Positions 59,493 to 64,000 of a stretch of DNA of 64,000 nt are shown here, in pieces. The stretch comes from Asaia sp003994335 (lineage in GTDB: Bacteria > Pseudomonadota > Alphaproteobacteria > Acetobacterales > Acetobacteraceae): positions 62,001-126,000 of the forward strand of contig NZ_JBBCOR010000003.1 of the NCBI RefSeq assembly GCF_037151175.1. Direction: 5' to 3'. The translations under genes were made by a program, and so were the position numbers. The notes under the pieces were generated by a model, which ran no database searches, was not told where the DNA came from, and worked only from the letters and a program-made list of their open reading frames with translations. How positions within the stretch are numbered: position 1 is the first letter of the stretch; each line of letters opens with the position of its first letter.

Positions 59493-60299
59493 ATGACGCG
59501 TAATCGATCGATCGGTGAGATGGCAGAACAATGCGGGCTTTCTGTCCGTGCTCTGCGTCATCTCGAAGCGAAGGGCCTCATCACGCCCCGACGAAGCGAG
59601 GCCGGAAGGCGCTTCTACGGTGAACGGGAAGCCAGACTGATCATGAAGATCGTGCTCCTGCGTCAGGCAGGGTATCGCCTTGCGGAGATCTCGACGGCGA
59701 TGCTCACCCCAGATCTCGACTCCCGGAGCCTGATCGATAATCAGATTCTGCATTTGAGCGCCAGATATCGGCAGATCGATCAGATGTTGCGACGACTTCG
59801 TCACACACGGACATTGCTCGAAAAGCGCCCGGCCTCGGACGTGGATACGCTCTGTTCCCTGATCAAGGAGGCACAGACAATCATGAACAACCACGACCTC
59901 AAAGCCGTTGTACAACGCTACCTGACACCGGGAGAAATGGCGCGATGGGAGGAAGTCGCCCCAAGCCTCTTCCGCGCTCAGGAGGAAAAGAAGGGCTATA
60001 CCGCCCAATGGCATTCCCTGATTTCACGATGCGAGGCGGCCATGGCGCGAGGCACGCCCCCGGGCGCACCACTGGCCCGCGCCTTGCTCGATGAGTGGCG
60101 TATTCTTCAGACCCCGATGGTCGACGCGTTGGGTACCGAGCACTGGACCAAGATGGCGCGTATGTATGCGGAAATGGAGAGCTGGCAGACCGAGACTTTG
60201 AAGGGTCCCTTCAGTGCCGAGGTCTATCGCTTCATGTCCGAAACCGCGGAAATCGTCCGACGGGGAAACCAGGATAGGCAGCGCCCGTATCGAGGTTGA
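59493..60299 (+). CDS. MerR-family regulator with TipAS-like C-terminal domain
   Basis: A 268-aa regulator. The N-terminal MerR HTH (residues about 4-70) reads IGEMAEQCGLSVRALRHLEAKGLITP followed by RRFYGEREARLIMKIVLLRQAGYRL. The long C-terminal part, residues about 130-260, is helical with the spacing of TipAS, the drug-binding domain of TipA-like regulators. ATG at 59493 follows AAAGGGGAG. The ligand and target genes are unknown; MerR proteins of this kind usually activate an adjacent gene or themselves via a spaced promoter. No efflux gene adjoins it here. Confidence 0.82.
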   Translation: MTRNRSIGEMAEQCGLSVRALRHLEAKGLITPRRSEAGRRFYGEREARLIMKIVLLRQAGYRLAEISTAMLTPDLDSRSLIDNQILHLSARYRQIDQMLRRLRHTRTLLEKRPASDVDTLCSLIKEAQTIMNNHDLKAVVQRYLTPGEMARWEEVAPSLFRAQEEKKGYTAQWHSLISRCEAAMARGTPPGAPLARALLDEWRILQTPMVDALGTEHWTKMARMYAEMESWQTETLKGPFSAEVYRFMSETAEIVRRGNQDRQRPYRG

Positions 60300-60323
60300 C
60301 CAACCCACCATGCACAAGGCACC

Positions 60324-60357
60324 CGCATGACGCGAAGACATGGCTACGCGTCATGCG
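60324..60357. terminator. Perfect 11-bp inverted repeat between convergent genes
   Basis: Arms CGCATGACGCG (60324-60334) and CGCGTCATGCG (60347-60357) with a 12-nt loop lie 25 bp past the MerR stop. A second, weaker repeat CCCAAT/ATTGGG is at 60411-60431. No T-run, so it is most likely a bidirectional barrier or transcript-end structure; operator function is possible. Confidence 0.5.
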
Positions 60358-60472
60358 TGACGAGTTGGCACGTCAGCGTTGGGCGAGCGATCGCGGCCGC
60401 GCAGGGTTGACCCAATCGGAATGACATTGGGCCCCTGTCGGAGGAAGCGGACGTCTCAAAGGGCCGTTCGCC

Positions 60473-60934
60473 TCAGGGGACATCTGTCTTCTCAAAGCCC
60501 TGCCCATCAATGAGATGGCGCAGACGCGCCCAATCCTCATCGCCGAAGCTCTGCACCTTGAGACGGGATTTGGAGGAGGCGCGGGTGATGGCGGTGTTGT
60601 TCCAGTCAGCACCGCTCACCCCGGTCCATAGCGCCAATTCGAAGGCATCACCCTGGACGCTTCGACCCTTGATAATGACGTCACCCGTCGAAGGGGCCGG
60701 TGAGGTCAGGGGCGCCCAGCCATGGGTATGGGCCTGCAGCCAGTCATTGAGCTGTGCAATCTCCTGCCCATTCAGTATCCGGTTTTGTCCGGATTGCTCA
60801 ATGGTAAGGCTCGCCTCGGCCAGACGCTCGAATTTGAGCGGTCGCAGCGACGGCAGTGCAAAAAACCAGATCACGGCGACGGTGGAGAAAACAACCGCCA
60901 GAAACCCGACGACAAGCAGGGTCTCCTTTCTCAC
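60473..60934 (-). CDS. Membrane-anchored protein of unknown function, coupled to the DegT gene
   Basis: A 153-aa protein with one N-terminal membrane helix (residues about 6-27, LLVVGFLAVVFSTVAVIWFFAL) and a soluble C-terminal domain of about 120 residues that would lie in the periplasm. It has a Trp-rich patch (QAHTHGWAPL, ALWTGVSGADWNN) and no recognised motif. Its ATG overlaps the stop of the aminotransferase gene upstream (ATGA at 60931-60934), so it is co-translated with a polysaccharide gene. I do not recognise a family; a surface-polysaccharide accessory role is inference from position only. Confidence 0.6.
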   Translation of the reverse strand: MRKETLLVVGFLAVVFSTVAVIWFFALPSLRPLKFERLAEASLTIEQSGQNRILNGQEIAQLNDWLQAHTHGWAPLTSPAPSTGDVIIKGRSVQGDAFELALWTGVSGADWNNTAITRASSKSRLKVQSFGDEDWARLRHLIDGQGFEKTDVP

Positions 60935-62088
60935 GCCACGCTCTCCTGACGGAAAAACGTCTGAACGGCCGCACAGACACGTGCCACTTCGTCATCTTTC
61001 AGTTCCGGGTGCAGAGGCAGCGCCAGAATGCGGGCGCCGAGCCCCTCCGAGACCGGGAGAGATACCGTCTCATCATGATGCTCCGCATAGGCGGGCTGCG
61101 CGTGAAGCGGACGCGGATAGTACACCACACTGGGTACACCCTCACGGCCCAGATGGGCCTGGAGTGCATCGCGCGTGGCAGCGTCGGGCAATAGGATGGA
61201 ATAGATCGCCCAGGCGCTGCGCGACTGCGCGACACGCATCGGCGTCTGCACCAGATCCGCGAGCGCGTCGTCATAGGCGGTAGCGATGGCGTCGCGACGC
61301 GCAAGTTCCGCCTCGAATACATCGAGCTTGGCGAGCAAGATGGCCGCCTGCAAGGTGTCCAGACGCCCGTTCAGCCCGATGCGCAGAACCTCATAACGCG
61401 TCCGGCCCTCACCATGAGTACGCAGCGAGCGATAGAGTGCCGCGCGTTCGGCATCATCGGTCAGAATGGCTCCGCCGTCGCCATAGGCGCCGAGCGGCTT
61501 GGAGGGGAAGAAAGAAAGCGTGGTCGCGAGCGCCTCGCGCCCGAGCTTGCGCCCGGCCAGGGACGCACCGAAAGCCTGTGCGCAATCAGCAACCAGGACG
61601 AGATCCTGCTCCGAGGCAATACGGCGCAGAACCTCCCAGGGGGCTGGCTGGCCGAAGAGATCCACACCGATGATGACACGGGGCTCCAACTCCTCCTGCG
61701 CTCGTATGGAGGCGATGCGGGCCTCGAGATTGGCAGGATCGATCTGGAAAGTGGCAGGATCGACATCGACGAAAACCGGCGTCGCGCCGAGGAGGAGCAC
61801 GACTTCGGCCGTGGCCGTATAGGTGAAGGCCGGCAAGAAAACCGCATCGCCCGGGCCGATCTCCTCGGCCATGAGCACCATGAGCAGGGCGTCGGTGCCG
61901 GAGGAAACACTGACTGCGTGAGCCGCGCCGCTATAGTCGCAGAGACGGGCTTCGAGCTCGTCGACTTCCGGGCCCATCACGAATTTGCAGTGTTCGAGCA
62001 CGGTGTCGATGCGCTTGCGCAGGGGGGCGCCCAGCCGGGCCTGTTGTCTGGGCAGATCCAGAAAGGAAATGGGGGCGTTGTTGTTCAT
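60931..62088 (-). CDS. DegT/DnrJ/EryC1/StrS-family sugar aminotransferase
   Basis: A 385-aa PLP enzyme of the sugar aminotransferase family, which converts a nucleotide-linked ketosugar to an amino sugar. The substrate and cofactor segments are SVSSGTDALLMVLMA near residue 65 and FFPSKPLGAYGDGGA near residue 185, with the PLP Lys in SKPLG. Family-typical PAFTYTATAEVV and LNGRLDTLQAAILLAKL follow. ATG at 62088 is used; upstream in-frame sequence from 62151 is not conserved. The neighbouring WbpM/CapD-like dehydratase makes it likely that both act on a UDP-sugar for a surface glycan. Likely UDP-2-acetamido-type product, but not assigned. Confidence 0.88.
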   Translation of the reverse strand: MNNNAPISFLDLPRQQARLGAPLRKRIDTVLEHCKFVMGPEVDELEARLCDYSGAAHAVSVSSGTDALLMVLMAEEIGPGDAVFLPAFTYTATAEVVLLLGATPVFVDVDPATFQIDPANLEARIASIRAQEELEPRVIIGVDLFGQPAPWEVLRRIASEQDLVLVADCAQAFGASLAGRKLGREALATTLSFFPSKPLGAYGDGGAILTDDAERAALYRSLRTHGEGRTRYEVLRIGLNGRLDTLQAAILLAKLDVFEAELARRDAIATAYDDALADLVQTPMRVAQSRSAWAIYSILLPDAATRDALQAHLGREGVPSVVYYPRPLHAQPAYAEHHDETVSLPVSEGLGARILALPLHPELKDDEVARVCAAVQTFFRQESVA

Positions 62089-62163
62089 TGCACCTGTTTT
62101 TCCGTCTTCAGCCACCGGACGGCGACCCTCTATGGCGCGCGACCATGCCACAAGACGCCTGTT

Positions 62164-64000
62164 TTACGAAGCCGCCGCGCCAGATGACTGGCGCTCTTCC
62201 TCACCCGAGGAAGAAGGATGACGCACCTCCCCCAGCGGGTTATGCGCAAATTCGGGTACCAGCGCCTTGATGATCGCGAGGGCTTCGTCGACGTCGTCGC
62301 GCAGGCTCGCTGCCTCCAGCGTCTGAAGAAGGGCTGTCGCGGCCTGCAGATCGGTCATGCGCGGCGTAGCCATTTTGAGGCCGGGCGCATCGGTCGGCAC
62401 GGGGGCCTCACGTCCGTGGAACAGCTCTTCATAGAGCTTTTCACCCGGCCGCAGGCCTGTGAACCGTATGGCGACGTCCTCATCCGGCCTGAGCCCTGCA
62501 AGGCGTACCATCTGGCGGGCCAGGTCCAGAATGCGCACGGGCTCACCCATATCGAGTACGAAGATGCCCCCCTGCTGCAGGCGCTGATCGGTCTCGTCCG
62601 CCTGTCGGCGCGAGGCCGTGCCGCGCACACTGGCTTGCAGGACGAGTCCCACCGCCTCAGGCACGGTCATGAAATAGCGCGTCATGTCCGGATGGGTCAC
62701 CGTGAGCGGCCCCCCTTGCTCGAGCTGCCTGCGAAACAGGGGGACGACCGAGCCGGTCGAGCCCAGTACATTGCCAAAGCGCACCGTCACGCAGCGGAAT
62801 TTCGACCCCCGGGATTCGGCCTCGACGGCGAGCGCCTGACAATAGATCTCGGCGCAGCGCTTGGTCGCCCCCATGATGCTCGATGGATTGACGGCCTTGT
62901 CACTCGAAATCAGCACCATGGCAGAGGCGCCATGACGTATGGCCGCGTCAGCCACGATCCGCGTACCGATCAGATTCGTCAGCACACCCTCACAGGGATT
63001 GGCTTCGACAATCGGCACGTGCTTGAGCGCAGCGGCGTGGAAAACCAGAGCGGGCTTGTAGGTCTGGAAAACCTCATCCACACGCTGGGCATCGCGTATA
63101 TTGGCGATGATCACGCGACGGGTGACATCCGGGCAGGACTCCGACAATTCGAGATCGATTTGCCACAGCGCGAATTCACCATGATCGAGGAGAAGCAATT
63201 GCGCTGGCCCGAACTGTGCGACCTGACGGGCAAGTTCTGATCCGATCGTCCCGCCGGCCCCGGTGACGAGCACCACCTGGCCCTGAATCAGCCGCGCCAT
63301 CCCCTCGCGATCGAGGGGCACCTCGGGACGATTGAGCAGATCCTCCAGAGCAATCGGGCGCATCTGGATTTCGTCCGCAGGCGTCAGACTCGTCATGGAG
63401 GGCGCACGCTGCACCGCAATACCATGGGCCTGTCCGGCATCGAGAACCACCGAAAGCTGGGAGCCACGCCACTCGGGATCGGTTACGATGACACTATCAG
63501 GCAGCATGTCATTACGGGTCATGCGATCGAGCACGCTCCCGAGATCTTCCGCAACGCCCAGAATGGGCACACCGTGCAGGCGTCGGCCCTGCTGCCCGCG
63601 CGAACGGGTGACCAGGCCAGTGACGTGATAGGGGCGATCCGAAGCGCGCTCGAGCGCTCGCAGGAACAGGTCGAGACTCAGATCGGACCCCGCGAGCAGA
63701 ACGCGGATCTTCTGCCCCTGCGCCTGGCTGCGCATTGTGCCATAGACCCGCGTCAGAAGCCGTCCGCCCCCCAGACCGACAAGCAGGACCAGCGCATAGA
63801 TCAGGGGAAAGGTAGGCGATGGAAGTGGAAAGCCCGAGAGCCAAAGCGTCAGCGAGAAGAGGGCAGAGCCGCCTATCGAAGCAGCCGCGATGCCTCTCAG
63901 ATCTGCAACGCCCGAGAAGCGCCAGTATTGCTGCGGAATTCTGAAGGGCAAACCGCTGAGCAGCAGGGTAATAGCGCCTCCCATGATGAACCACAAAGGG
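62164..64000 (-). CDS. CapD/WbpM-like nucleotide-sugar epimerase/dehydratase (5' end outside window)
   Basis: Over 610 residues of a polysaccharide biosynthesis protein: an N-terminal membrane region (hydrophobic segments at about residues 1-20, 40-60 and 65-80 of the visible part), a linker/cofactor-binding domain and a Rossmann dehydratase domain. The NAD loop is VTGAGGTIGSELARQ, and the catalytic SDK-x-MGATK segment (SSDKAVNPSSIMGATKR) has Met at the position often occupied by Tyr, as in FlaA1/WbpM-type enzymes. It likely performs C4,C6 dehydration and/or epimerisation of a UDP-GlcNAc-type substrate. The frame stays open to the window edge, so the true start is to the right and the TTG at 63996 is not it. 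It lies 75 bp from the aminotransferase gene. Confidence 0.9.
   Translation of the reverse strand, partial: PLWFIMGGAITLLLSGLPFRIPQQYWRFSGVADLRGIAAASIGGSALFSLTLWLSGFPLPSPTFPLIYALVLLVGLGGGRLLTRVYGTMRSQAQGQKIRVLLAGSDLSLDLFLRALERASDRPYHVTGLVTRSRGQQGRRLHGVPILGVAEDLGSVLDRMTRNDMLPDSVIVTDPEWRGSQLSVVLDAGQAHGIAVQRAPSMTSLTPADEIQMRPIALEDLLNRPEVPLDREGMARLIQGQVVLVTGAGGTIGSELARQVAQFGPAQLLLLDHGEFALWQIDLELSESCPDVTRRVIIANIRDAQRVDEVFQTYKPALVFHAAALKHVPIVEANPCEGVLTNLIGTRIVADAAIRHGASAMVLISSDKAVNPSSIMGATKRCAEIYCQALAVEAESRGSKFRCVTVRFGNVLGSTGSVVPLFRRQLEQGGPLTVTHPDMTRYFMTVPEAVGLVLQASVRGTASRRQADETDQRLQQGGIFVLDMGEPVRILDLARQMVRLAGLRPDEDVAIRFTGLRPGEKLYEELFHGREAPVPTDAPGLKMATPRMTDLQAATALLQTLEAASLRDDVDEALAIIKALVPEFAHNPLGEVRHPSSSGEEERQSSGAAAS

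Overview
The window reads as chromosome of a GC-rich alphaproteobacterium, most likely an acetic acid bacterium (Acetobacteraceae, Asaia/Gluconobacter-like). The hints are the lipid A genes lpxK and lpxL, a class III GshA, a dnaQ-coaE-aroE block, a GntP gluconate permease, a lysA-DUF4175 pair, and dense gene packing with many ATGA stop/start overlaps. Genus is inference. There is no CRISPR array, insertion sequence, prophage or rRNA operon. The only RNA genes seen are two tandem identical tRNA-Arg(ACG) genes.

Layout. 1-9 kb is envelope and housekeeping: lpxK (cut by the left edge), an lpxL-type acyltransferase, an LpoA-like lipoprotein divergent from rsmI, then rsmE-gshA-lolA, and ubiA coupled to a small methyltransferase. 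9-17 kb is more accessory: a coupled HD hydrolase / RlaP-type nucleotidyltransferase pair, an efflux MFS, a dienelactone hydrolase, the GntP permease, a LysR regulator, a YitT protein and an isochorismatase-fold hydrolase coupled to der. 17-21.6 kb holds yfgM-bamB-der and a divergent class A beta-lactamase. 21.7-30.3 kb is one leftward run of nine genes (FGase-like, aroE, coaE, dnaQ, GT9, GT4, asnB, dihydroorotase-like, small exported protein) ending at a clear intrinsic terminator. 30.3-46.6 kb holds argH and a tiny LptM-like lipoprotein overlooked by normal ORF length cut-offs, gluQ, an HNH nuclease, an ArsC-like protein, LysR plus two paralogous SDRs, guaA, the tRNA pair, a degenerate SDR, a response regulator, a protease, cdd, lysA and a DUF4175 protein.

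46.6-58.8 kb is the most interesting part. A leftward operon with overlapping or nearly touching genes runs from an exported acid phosphatase through a flavin monooxygenase, a 57-aa AtzG/HpxX-like subunit, an AtzE/HpxY-like amidase, an HpxW-like gamma-glutamyltransferase-fold hydrolase, the allantoinase PuuE, OHCU decarboxylase UraD and 5-hydroxyisourate hydrolase UraH. This joins the urate-to-allantoate route with an HpxWXY (oxalurate/oxamate) module. No recognisable uricase or HpxO is present, so the monooxygenase is a candidate for an oxidation step. Beside it lie a RutR-like TetR regulator, an AllC/carbamoylase-family protein with two altered metal ligands, an MFS exporter and a beta-alanine:pyruvate-type aminotransferase. 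A perfect 15-bp inverted repeat sits between the two arms. Together they look like a purine/pyrimidine nitrogen-salvage island.

58.8-64 kb has a 700-bp stretch with no credible gene, a TipAS-type MerR regulator, a small membrane-anchored protein coupled to a DegT/DnrJ aminotransferase, and a CapD/WbpM-like nucleotide-sugar dehydratase/epimerase running off the right edge (surface polysaccharide).
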